From: Kiritimatiellia bacterium
GTDB lineage: Bacteria > Verrucomicrobiota > Kiritimatiellia > RFP12 > UBA1067
Reading direction: 5' to 3'
NCBI GenBank assembly: GCA_017405115.1
Contig: JAFRBA010000228.1
Coordinates: 1-64,000, forward strand
Length of the DNA: 64,000 bases
Shown: positions 33,347-41,758 of the stretch, one piece after another
Position numbering within the stretch: the first letter of the stretch is position 1
Layout: each line of letters begins with the position of its first letter
Made by a program: the position numbers and the translations under genes
The notes under the pieces: model-generated
Told to the model about the DNA's origin: nothing
The model's database searches: none
The model's input: only the letters and a program-made list of their open reading frames with translations

Positions 33347-36096
33347 TGAGCCTGGATCTTGAGAGCGCCGTTCGCATGGGGCGGCAACGTGACGATAGCG
33401 ATACGACGGGCGTCGTCGTACGTGAAGGCAAGCGGCTTGCCGTTGAGCGTGACCGAGGCGAGGGAGTCGAGGCGCGTCAAGACGAGACGCGATTCCGTCT
33501 CGGGCCACGCGGCAATGCGGCATGTGAGCGTGTCCCCCTTCCGCGCCAAGTCCGTGGCGTCGCCCGCCGCATGCAGCAGCACGGGCATCTTGCCGGGAAA
33601 CGCGCGGAGCGCATAGTACGGAGACTTCAGCATCTCCGCAAGATTCTCCTGCACGTCGCCTGGATTGATCGGCGCCGGATTGCGCGTCTGCGCCTCGATG
33701 AAGATCGAGTCTGGCAACAACCCCTGCCTGTCGGGTTCGCTCGCCGGATACGTCTGGCGCACGCCGGAGGCGACGATGCCATCCGCGATCTTCCGCCAAA
33801 ACGACGCCTCGTCCCGCCTGCATAGCCGGAGATAGTCGTAGAGCGCGGCAGAATAGACGAGTCCGCACCACTGCACTGGACGCCCCATCCAGCTGACGAG
33901 ATCCCAGTTCGTCGCACCCATCACACCGCACGTCGCGTAGCAGCCGAAGGGATCCACGCCCTCGGGGAACGAAAACGGCGGCTTCACGAGGTAGACCATC
34001 GAAAGCCCGGTGTACGCCCAGTAGCGTGCGGCCTTGAGGTATTTCTCGTCTGGCCTCAGCAGATACCCTAGCGCACAGCAACGCACCATCAGTCCGGACG
34101 CGATGATGTCCGGCGTGTGAAGCGGCATCTCCCACGGCTGAGCCCCGCGCGGCACCGTCCCCGCATAGCGGGCGAGAGCCTTGTCGAGCGCAGCGAGCGC
34201 CTTGGCGATCTCCGCCTCGTCGCCGCTCCATGTCGCGTCGACCAGCATCTCTTCCATCGCCATGGCAGTGTATCCGTTGCAGTCCTCCGCGCCGAGCGTC
34301 GAGCCAAGGTCCCGGCTTGGATCGCCAGTCGCCTTCCAGACGCGGTAACCGTCGGCCAGGCTCTTCGTCCTTTCGCGAAGCCGGGCATCGCGCGCGGCAA
34401 TCCAAGAATCGACGTCACCCGCAAGAAGCGGCGCAACGGGACGCTGGATGTGCGAGACACACGCCTTGCCTATCTGCTTCGGATCGACAGCGGCGAACAT
34501 ATCCGACGCCGTCTCGCGAAGTCGCTTTACTAGCGCCGCGTCGGGATCGGGACGGCTCTCCATCTGCGCGGCAAGCCATTGCATAAGCGCAGGCGCGTCA
34601 GACGCCTGCTGGAGTGCGAACCCGGGCAGCGCGGCGTGGCGCACTTTCGTGCCTTCGCGCAGCTTTGAGTCGAGCCATCCGTGCGAAAGGAGCTTGAGCG
34701 TGTCCACGACATCGAACCTGTCGGGGGATGGCAGATTGTCGCGGTTGACGAGCGCAACGAGCGCGTCGGCGACAGTTGCGCCGTCACCGGCTCTGAGAAA
34801 GACCACGTGGGAGCCGCCGGAATAATGTTCCGCCTCGTAGATGCCGAGCTCGGACTCCGGACGCGCGGCGCCCACCGCCGGGAACCAGAACGCAAGGAGA
34901 TGTCCGCCCGAATTGAACTGGCGGTCTGGCGTGTCGAAGACGACGGAGTACTGCCGCTTGCGCGGCATCATCCATTTCGCCGCAAGCCAAGCCTTCTCGT
35001 CCGTGAGCGCCGCAAACGGAGCGCAGATGCGCTGGAGCGCGGGGATAAGCCGGTTGCTCTCCGGCATGCGGATTTCCCTCGTGCTGGAAGAAGGCTCGTC
35101 ATCAAGATACTCAAGGCCGGAGAGCATGGCCTGGTGCTTGCGGCCGTTAGAGGCGCGGTCTGCGAAGAGCGTGAGGTACGGAACATGCAGCACCTTCGTC
35201 CCGTCGCACTCGTATTTTGTCAAGATCGCAAGAGCTCGGTTCTCCTCCGCCTTGGCGAAGGATCGCGTCATCAGCCACTTGCGTCCTTCCGCGTCTCGGG
35301 TTTCCGCCGTAATCGCGAAGCCGTTCTTCGTGTGCTTTGCGGTCGCCTTCACCGTCGCCCAGTCGATCCGGCAGGGTCTTCCGTCCTTGCCGAGCACAAC
35401 GCACGGCTCCCCGGGGTTGCACTCGACTGTCTTGCCGTGCGAATCGTACCGGAACGCGCCCATGCGCACCGGATCGTGGCGAAGCCGCCATCCCTCGCCT
35501 TCGAGCGTGATCGAGTCAGCTGGCAGGACAAGTTCCTGCGGCGTCGTGGGGTGGTAGGTCCAGAGAGGAGTCAGTATCTCGACAGTGAACGACTTTATCG
35601 TGAAGCGGTCGCCGATCGCCGCCGGAGGATCGATGCGGAAGCTGCCGTCCACCGACGAGAAGCCCTTCACGGGCATGTCAACCGAGAACCGCGTGTATGG
35701 TTCATAGCCACAAGCACGTAGGGCAAACTTCTTTCGCTCATCGTAGCCCTTGCCTTCCAGATTGTGGTATATCTCCCAAGCACCGCCGCAGCTCGTGGGC
35801 TCGCAAGTGATGGTGAATCGCACCTTCGTCGCGCCTTCCGGCGCGGCGGGTATTGAAACCTTCGGGCCGAGGAACCACGGGTCGTTGTTCGTCACCGTGA
35901 AGGAGGTTCCGACTGCAGAAACATCGACGTCCTTGACATGATGCGCAGCCCGCCATCCGTTGTCGCCTTTCGTGAAGTCGCCCAGGACGATCTCCTGCGC
36001 CGAAGCCTGCAGCGAAAGGCCAACCGCAACTGACAGAAGAACCGCAACAGTTGACGCGATGAACCCGCGCCTGCTGTATGGATGTGTGTATATCAT
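33343..36096 (-). CDS. Large exported protein with beta-sandwich and alpha/alpha-toroid-like parts, function unknown
   Basis: 917 residues. The N-terminus YSRRGFIASTVAVLLSVAVG is a Tat-like signal. Residues about 30-190 look like a beta-sandwich binding domain; 190-480 is beta-rich (LEGEGWRLRHDPVRMG, FNSGGHLLAFWFPAVG). From about 580 on, repeated helical pairs (EEMLVDATWSGDEAEIAKAL, GTVPRGAQPWEMPLHTPDII) suggest a six-hairpin toroid as in many glycosidases and lyases. A short beta domain closes the protein. No family name can be given. It lies 6 bases after the metallo-hydrolase gene. Confidence 0.5.
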   Translation of the reverse strand: MIYTHPYSRRGFIASTVAVLLSVAVGLSLQASAQEIVLGDFTKGDNGWRAAHHVKDVDVSAVGTSFTVTNNDPWFLGPKVSIPAAPEGATKVRFTITCEPTSCGGAWEIYHNLEGKGYDERKKFALRACGYEPYTRFSVDMPVKGFSSVDGSFRIDPPAAIGDRFTIKSFTVEILTPLWTYHPTTPQELVLPADSITLEGEGWRLRHDPVRMGAFRYDSHGKTVECNPGEPCVVLGKDGRPCRIDWATVKATAKHTKNGFAITAETRDAEGRKWLMTRSFAKAEENRALAILTKYECDGTKVLHVPYLTLFADRASNGRKHQAMLSGLEYLDDEPSSSTREIRMPESNRLIPALQRICAPFAALTDEKAWLAAKWMMPRKRQYSVVFDTPDRQFNSGGHLLAFWFPAVGAARPESELGIYEAEHYSGGSHVVFLRAGDGATVADALVALVNRDNLPSPDRFDVVDTLKLLSHGWLDSKLREGTKVRHAALPGFALQQASDAPALMQWLAAQMESRPDPDAALVKRLRETASDMFAAVDPKQIGKACVSHIQRPVAPLLAGDVDSWIAARDARLRERTKSLADGYRVWKATGDPSRDLGSTLGAEDCNGYTAMAMEEMLVDATWSGDEAEIAKALAALDKALARYAGTVPRGAQPWEMPLHTPDIIASGLMVRCCALGYLLRPDEKYLKAARYWAYTGLSMVYLVKPPFSFPEGVDPFGCYATCGVMGATNWDLVSWMGRPVQWCGLVYSAALYDYLRLCRRDEASFWRKIADGIVASGVRQTYPASEPDRQGLLPDSIFIEAQTRNPAPINPGDVQENLAEMLKSPYYALRAFPGKMPVLLHAAGDATDLARKGDTLTCRIAAWPETESRLVLTRLDSLASVTLNGKPLAFTYDDARRIAIVTLPPHANGALKIQAH

Positions 36097-36102
36097 GACT
36101 TC

Positions 36103-37110
36103 TTACTTCTTAGGGCCGAGCGCGGCGTCTCTGGTCAGGAGGAACTGGGACTTCACGCCGATGTCCTGCATCCAGCATTTCACGTAGTTGGTGAGCCACG
36201 GGCCAGAGCCGTAGCCCCTCCCGGCATGGTTGTTGTCCCAAAGCCACTGCGGCGTTGGCCACACGCAGATCTCCGGCTTCACGGCTTCGTAGAAGTTCTT
36301 GTTCGCGCCGTTCTGCCCGTGGTGCGAGAGGAACACGACATCGCTCTTGATCTTCTCGGGCGGGAGCTTCTTGAGCATCTTGTCGGCCATCGGCCATCCT
36401 ATGTCGCCGGTGACGAGGATCGACTTGCCGCCGTTAATGACGCGAAAGCAGATGCTGGAGTTGTTGATGGAATTGCCCTTCATCGAGAGGTCGTAGTCGT
36501 TGAGACACTCAAACGTAAGCCCCTCGCCGAAATTCCACATCTTCCCGACCTTCGGAGTCTCAACCTTCAACTTGCTCTTCTTGAGATTTTTCAGGAACGG
36601 CGTCACGTAGGGGAGACTATCCTTTTCCGTCTCGGCGATGAAGTCAAGCGGCAGGAACTTGTGTACGACCTTCTTGATTTTCAGTCCTTCCTGCTTCGGC
36701 TTCGTGAGAATGTCGGCGAGCGCGCCGTAGTGGTCGCAGTGCGCGTGGGTGAGGAACCATGCCTCGACCGTGCCGCCAAGCTCCTTCAGCGCGGGAACGA
36801 GGAAGTCCGCGTCCTTCGGCCAGCCGCCGTCGATCATCACCACCTTGCCGGAGGGCGACTTGAAGAGTGTGGAGAGCATCACGTTGTTGCCGCGGTCGGC
36901 AAACATGTACATCGTCCATCCGCCGTTGAAGTACGGCGTGACGTAAACCTTCAGTCCGTCGCGCCCGACAGTGGACGCTTGCGCGTCCCCGCGCGCCAGG
37001 CCGTGCGGCATGGCGGGCATGTCGTCTCCCAGCGCCGTGCCCACGGCTCCCGCCGCAAACGCCGACGCCAAAAACCCACGACGGCTTAAATCACAGTTTG
37101 AATTCTTCAT
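36103..37110 (-). CDS. Tat-exported metallo-beta-lactamase-fold hydrolase
   Basis: 335 residues. Twin-arginine signal LSRRGFLASAFAAGAVG. The metal site is visible: THAHCDH (H-x-H-x-D-H), then ILVTGDIG with the bridging Asp and FLSHHGQNG with the last His. This pattern is nearest to ComEC/Rec2-like and phosphodiesterase-type members of the fold rather than to true beta-lactamases. Next to a secreted EEP enzyme it may cleave phosphodiesters, but the substrate cannot be read from sequence. Confidence 0.78.
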   Translation of the reverse strand: MKNSNCDLSRRGFLASAFAAGAVGTALGDDMPAMPHGLARGDAQASTVGRDGLKVYVTPYFNGGWTMYMFADRGNNVMLSTLFKSPSGKVVMIDGGWPKDADFLVPALKELGGTVEAWFLTHAHCDHYGALADILTKPKQEGLKIKKVVHKFLPLDFIAETEKDSLPYVTPFLKNLKKSKLKVETPKVGKMWNFGEGLTFECLNDYDLSMKGNSINNSSICFRVINGGKSILVTGDIGWPMADKMLKKLPPEKIKSDVVFLSHHGQNGANKNFYEAVKPEICVWPTPQWLWDNNHAGRGYGSGPWLTNYVKCWMQDIGVKSQFLLTRDAALGPKK

Positions 37111-37146
37111 TGTTTTTCCTTTCTTTCCGCAAGCGCGGACTTGCTC

Positions 37147-38049
37147 TTATGGACACGGCCACTCCATGACCACCCTTATCGGGAAATGGTCGGAGGGATA
37201 GAAATTGTCGCCGTAGAAGTCGCCGAACGTCTCGTGGCTCGCCACCTTCGTGCCGGGCGTCAGGAAGACATGGTCGATGCGGTTCCCGGCCTTCTCGTCC
37301 TCCTGTTCGGGCGGCACGAACTTCCAGCAGTTGTCCGTGCGGAACGGCCCCTTCGGAGGCGTCGCGCTGATTTCATAGGCGCGGGAAAGCGTCTTCTTCG
37401 CCAATTGGATCTGCGGCGACTCGACGCGCGAGTTGAAGTCGCCGCAGAGGATCACGGGAAGTCCTTCACGGTTCTTCTCGGCGATCTTCGACAGCACAAG
37501 CTCCATCCCCTTCTCGCGCGCCATCTGGCTGCGATGGTCGAAGTGCGTGTTGAAAAACAGGAACTTGCGTCCGTCAACGCAGTCCGTCATCCGCGCCCAG
37601 GTGCAGGCGCGGACGCACATCGTGCCCCAGGACTTCACGCCCGGCACGTCCGGCGTCTCGGAAAGCCCGAACCAGCCCCATTCGTCAACGCGGAACCGGT
37701 CCTTCCGGAAGAAGATGCCGTTTGCATGGCTTGTACGCGAGCGCTCGGCGTCGTTCGTCGCGACGCCGACAAGTCCCCATTCCGGAAACGCCTTGCGAAT
37801 GAAGTCCGCCTGCTGCGTACAGACCTCCTGAAGCCCCATCAGGTCGAAGCCCTTGTCATTTATGAGCCCCGTGACGTACGGCATCCGCGCCTCCCACTTC
37901 GGGAAACGCGGATCCTTCTCCCACTTGTCCATCGTGGCGAGCCGGATGTTCCATGTGCCGAAGCGAATCGGCGTGGCGCAAAGCGCCATCGTCCATAGCG
38001 CCCCGGCTGCAAACAAAAGGATCTTTCTCGATTTCATCATTTCACGCAT
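37147..38049 (-). CDS. Secreted EEP-family phosphodiesterase/nuclease
   Basis: 300 residues with a signal peptide (LLFAAGALWTMALCA). The full endonuclease/exonuclease/phosphatase set is present: GTWNIRL, GLQEV, NTHFDH, CGDFNS, IDHVFLT, YPSDHFP, so a metal-dependent phosphodiesterase is expected. The ATG at 38049 shares a base with the upstream stop (TGATG); ATG codons at 38040 and 38037 are alternatives. It is a stand-alone relative of the EEP domain fused at the end of the protein at 11000-15733. Members cleave DNA, RNA, sphingomyelin or inositol phosphates; which applies is unknown. Confidence 0.82.
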   Translation of the reverse strand: MREMMKSRKILLFAAGALWTMALCATPIRFGTWNIRLATMDKWEKDPRFPKWEARMPYVTGLINDKGFDLMGLQEVCTQQADFIRKAFPEWGLVGVATNDAERSRTSHANGIFFRKDRFRVDEWGWFGLSETPDVPGVKSWGTMCVRACTWARMTDCVDGRKFLFFNTHFDHRSQMAREKGMELVLSKIAEKNREGLPVILCGDFNSRVESPQIQLAKKTLSRAYEISATPPKGPFRTDNCWKFVPPEQEDEKAGNRIDHVFLTPGTKVASHETFGDFYGDNFYPSDHFPIRVVMEWPCP

Positions 38050-41000
38050 CAGCGGATGATGATACGCATCCTATGCCAGAACCAGACAAGCTTCGTACCA
38101 CCGTCCGTGACGGCCAACCGCCCCCTGCCCACTCTGTTGTTGGCAAGCCTCTGCAACGAGTCGGTGGAATTGGATACGCACGAGATGAGCGTAACGGTGT
38201 CGCCCTTGAACGCCGAGGCGTCTACGACGAGCTTGACGGGATCGACCGCGAAAGTCTCCTCGTCAGCATCCACCGTAACGCCGCCCGCTGTGGCAATTGG
38301 CGCCTCCGCAAAGCCGCCCGCCGGGATTGTGAACTTAAGCCGCGCACCCATGCGCAGGCGGACGGAATCCATGCCATCGCCAGAGACGTTGATTTTCGAC
38401 GCCTCGCCAGCCACGTTCACGAAGTCGTTCGAGCTGGCGGCGGAGGAGACCTTGGACCCTACGAGCAGCTTGACGCAGTTCACCGTCGCGTTGCTCACGT
38501 TGACGCCGCAGAACGACGTATTGCCGCAGATGCCGACCTCAAGACGCGCCCTTGCCCCGTCCTCGCCGTAGCCGAAGACGGAACCGTCCAACACGTTCAG
38601 CACATTGCCCATTGAAAAGGCCGTGGTGTTGTTCGCTCCCGCGCCGACGACAAAGCGGGACATGCCCGACCCCTTCATCACGAGCTTGGCGCTGTTCTGC
38701 AAAGTGAACAACGCACCTCCGCCGTTCGGACCCTTATCCAAGGAGGCGCCGACCACGAACGGATAGCCCTGCAGCGTCACCGTTGCGTTATTCACGACGA
38801 AGCGGCTTCTGTTGCCGGGGGCGGTGTCATAGTTCCGTCCAAAGACGTTGACCGTGCCCCCAAGCGGCGCGAAATGCTCGTAGCCCCCAGTTATGGTAAG
38901 GGATGCACCGTCACTAACCGTCACATCCACGTCGCGGTGGATGTAAAGGCCGCTCGCGCCGACGGAAGCCGTCGTGCCCGAGCCCGTGAACTCGATCTGC
39001 GCACGGTCGTACACTCCTTCTTCGTAGGTCGAGAGGCGATTCTGCGTGGCAAACGTATAAAGACCCTTACTCGTGAACTTCGCTCCGCCCGAAACGCGAA
39101 GCCGCGTGAACGGACCCTCCATACGGAATGTCTTGTTGATGGAGACCGTCGTATCCGCGCCCTCCACAAGGAACGATCCGGAGCCGCGCACAAATGCATT
39201 GGCATAGTCGTTGTGGAGCTGAGTGCCTGGCGTGCGCTCAGCCAATGCACCGATCATGACACCCTCTGCAACGAACGTGCCGTTCGTGAGCGTCAGGCTG
39301 GCGTAGCGATTCCCCTCAACGCCCCGTGCACCATCCGCCTGATAGTCGCCCAGCACCGTGAACGTCTTGCCGCCCATGTCGAATGTCGCGTCGACATACC
39401 GCCCCCACTTCTCCACGTTGCCGTTCCGCGCCCGCATCGCGGCGACCGTCCGGTCCTTGGCGAGCGTGATCTTGTAGGTTCCCAGCGGCAGATTGACGGT
39501 GTAGCTCGCATCGGGGACCCTGACCGTCTGGTCAAGATCGACCCAGTTGCCGTACGTGTCGAAGTAGCCATCTCCGATCTCGCTCGACGGGCCGTGCCAC
39601 GTAAGCGGGTTCTCGAAACGCACCCTGTCGATTTCGCTGTTCGACCAGACTCTCGTATTGGACGGCACGTTGTCGTAGAGGCGGACGGAGTAGACGCGTC
39701 CGTAAAAGGCCGCGCCGCTTGACCGCGCGCCGACCTGAACGTAATTTGCGCCGGCGCCCCAGTCGTCAAGTTCGCCTTCGCGGGCCGGCGTCTTCCTCGT
39801 CTCATACGTCTTGCTCACACCGTCGGCGTATGCGTTTGTCGTCGCAACGTCTCTTGTCGTCGCGAGCGAGTGAAGGCCGAGATCTGAATTGTCGAGCACC
39901 TTGTACAGGCCCTCGTAGTTGCACCATTGCGCGCGATATGTGCCAAGGACGCAATAGTAGCCGGCCACGCCGCCAGAGAAAAGCCAGGCATTGGCGCCTG
40001 CCACATCGTGCCTGAACACAATCTCCATGGACGTGAATGTCTGCGGCGTCGTCCCGTAGGCGCCAGACGGCGAACCGCCGACGCAGTAAAGGGAACCGTC
40101 TTTCCACAAACTGTTGTTGAGAGTGAGGTCTTGGCCTCCACTTACGAGGTTCTTCCAAATGTTTGTCGCCTCGTCGTACTGCCCCGCGCCGACATTCTCT
40201 TTCGCGTCCCAGAACGACGTCATGCCCGTCTTGTCGTACATTGCGCTCGTGTAGAAGCGCTTTACGTCGATGGCGTGGTTGCGGGCGATCTCCTCGTCCG
40301 TCAGCACGCGGCTGTAGAAGCGAATGGCGTAGATTTCGCCCTCCCATCCGTAGTTCGCCGACATCGAAGACGTCACAACCCTGCCGCCGAGCGAGAACAC
40401 GCCGTCGCCGGCGCCCCAGTCGTTGACGCTCGTGCCGCAGTACCGCTGGACGCCATCGCAATAGACATCGGCCACATCGTCGTTTTCGCCGTACGTCGCC
40501 ACAAGTCCGGTCGGCACGTACGCCTGCATCTTGACGTAAGGCGTCGGACGCGACTTTACGACTTCCGCGCGCCCGTCGAAGTAGGCCCAGACAAATGGAT
40601 AGGTCACGTTGCCATGGTCAAATACGATATACCGCGACCGGTCGCCAGACCAGAGCATAATGCGGGAGTATCGCCCCGACTCCTTAAAGAACACCTCGAT
40701 CGTCTTGTACAGGGGCGCGGCGGTCTTGCCGAACGCCGCCGCCTTGCTGCTCGCAGTCTGATTCATGCTGAGCCCGATGCCCCTGCACCATGCGGCGCTG
40801 TTCGTGAGCGTCAGGTCGTTGTCGCCGGCCAAGTCCTTCCATGTCGTCGCGGTCGGAACGTGCACGCCCGTGCCTTGGTTGTCGATGCCGTCGTACTGAC
40901 CAATAAGGCCGTCCTGCACGTAGCTCAAACTCGTAAGCGGCGCTTCAGGAGGGTCTTCCGGAGGCAGGAACCTCGCCTTGTCGATCGCGCAGTTCTCGGC

Positions 41001-41675
41001 GATCTCCGCCGCCGTCAAGGCACGGTCGTAAAGGCGGATGGCGAAAACCTCACCCGTCCATGGATAATTCTGGCCGAGCGTCCTGTCGCCGACAGCAACC
41101 TTCTTGTCGCCTGTACCCCAGGTATTTCTATGAGCAACGCCTGTCTGGACTTCGCCATTGAAATAGAGGTTGCTGACCGTCGAACCATCGTAAGTCGCCG
41201 CCGCAAAACGCACCTTGTCCGCATCATGCGAGCAATTGATGCGTTTGGTATCCGTCGATCCATCAAAATAGAGCCTGGTGCCATCACCGTCAAAGACGAC
41301 GAATCGCGTATTGATTCCGCTGTTGAACAGAATTCGACCGCCGGCATCAGTCATCCTGTAAACGACTTCGATCGTTTTGTAGGCGGGCGTCGCGCTCGCG
41401 CCCTGCGCACCCGCGCCACCGCCGGCGACCTGCAGCGCGTTGCCGTCGAACGTCCACGAACCTTTGGCTGTCAGAGTCATGTCGAGGTTGCCGACGAGGT
41501 CTTTCCATACAGTCGCGTTCGGGTCGTGCGTTCCCGTACCCGCGTTGTCGATGCCGTCCCACTGCGCGATCAACCCGCTCTGCACGTAGCTTGAACTGTC
41601 GTAGGCAGTATCGGCAGAAAGCGTCAATGCCAACACCGTCGAAGAAAAAACCATCCAAAAGACTTTACGGTTCAT
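38049..41675 (-). CDS. Giant secreted protein with three LamG-like domains, beta-helix region and RMRIIIR tail
   Basis: 1208 residues. Signal peptide MNRKVFWMVFSSTVLALTLS. Three LamG-like domains (about 30-240, 250-475 and 478-690) each start with SYVQSGLIAQWDGIDN-type strands and end in a helix such as RALTAAEIAENCAIDKARFL. Residues about 700-1150 are short beta-strand repeats of autotransporter-passenger style (SLTLTNGTFVAEGVMIGA, SGGAKFTSKGLYTF). The chain ends GGTKLVWFWHRMRIIIR, with the same terminal pattern as the other giants. An AGGAG site and a strong promoter precede it. Probably a cell-surface or released glycan-binding protein leading the second locus. Confidence 0.68.
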   Translation of the reverse strand: MNRKVFWMVFSSTVLALTLSADTAYDSSSYVQSGLIAQWDGIDNAGTGTHDPNATVWKDLVGNLDMTLTAKGSWTFDGNALQVAGGGAGAQGASATPAYKTIEVVYRMTDAGGRILFNSGINTRFVVFDGDGTRLYFDGSTDTKRINCSHDADKVRFAAATYDGSTVSNLYFNGEVQTGVAHRNTWGTGDKKVAVGDRTLGQNYPWTGEVFAIRLYDRALTAAEIAENCAIDKARFLPPEDPPEAPLTSLSYVQDGLIGQYDGIDNQGTGVHVPTATTWKDLAGDNDLTLTNSAAWCRGIGLSMNQTASSKAAAFGKTAAPLYKTIEVFFKESGRYSRIMLWSGDRSRYIVFDHGNVTYPFVWAYFDGRAEVVKSRPTPYVKMQAYVPTGLVATYGENDDVADVYCDGVQRYCGTSVNDWGAGDGVFSLGGRVVTSSMSANYGWEGEIYAIRFYSRVLTDEEIARNHAIDVKRFYTSAMYDKTGMTSFWDAKENVGAGQYDEATNIWKNLVSGGQDLTLNNSLWKDGSLYCVGGSPSGAYGTTPQTFTSMEIVFRHDVAGANAWLFSGGVAGYYCVLGTYRAQWCNYEGLYKVLDNSDLGLHSLATTRDVATTNAYADGVSKTYETRKTPAREGELDDWGAGANYVQVGARSSGAAFYGRVYSVRLYDNVPSNTRVWSNSEIDRVRFENPLTWHGPSSEIGDGYFDTYGNWVDLDQTVRVPDASYTVNLPLGTYKITLAKDRTVAAMRARNGNVEKWGRYVDATFDMGGKTFTVLGDYQADGARGVEGNRYASLTLTNGTFVAEGVMIGALAERTPGTQLHNDYANAFVRGSGSFLVEGADTTVSINKTFRMEGPFTRLRVSGGAKFTSKGLYTFATQNRLSTYEEGVYDRAQIEFTGSGTTASVGASGLYIHRDVDVTVSDGASLTITGGYEHFAPLGGTVNVFGRNYDTAPGNRSRFVVNNATVTLQGYPFVVGASLDKGPNGGGALFTLQNSAKLVMKGSGMSRFVVGAGANNTTAFSMGNVLNVLDGSVFGYGEDGARARLEVGICGNTSFCGVNVSNATVNCVKLLVGSKVSSAASSNDFVNVAGEASKINVSGDGMDSVRLRMGARLKFTIPAGGFAEAPIATAGGVTVDADEETFAVDPVKLVVDASAFKGDTVTLISCVSNSTDSLQRLANNRVGRGRLAVTDGGTKLVWFWHRMRIIIR

Positions 41676-41711
41676 ACGCGTAATTCTCCTTTTTGTGATC
41701 TACGGCGAACG

Positions 41712-41740
41712 ATTATACCAAGATTGACTTCCCTTTTCAA
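41712..41740 (-). promoter_or_regulatory. Promoter of the second glycan locus
   Basis: Minus-strand TTGAAA (41735-41740), 17-base spacer, TGGTATAAT with TATAAT at 41712-41717. The leader to the ATG at 41675 is about 30 bases and contains AGGAG. Confidence 0.72.
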
Positions 41741-41758
41741 TTCCGAAAACCAAGATTC

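Noticed and set aside
33275..34405. 376-codon minus-strand frame overlapping the toroid protein and the antitoxin start
   Set aside because: Different frame of a confident gene; Arg/Gly-rich shadow with no motif, and it would bury the strong promoter at 33318-33346.
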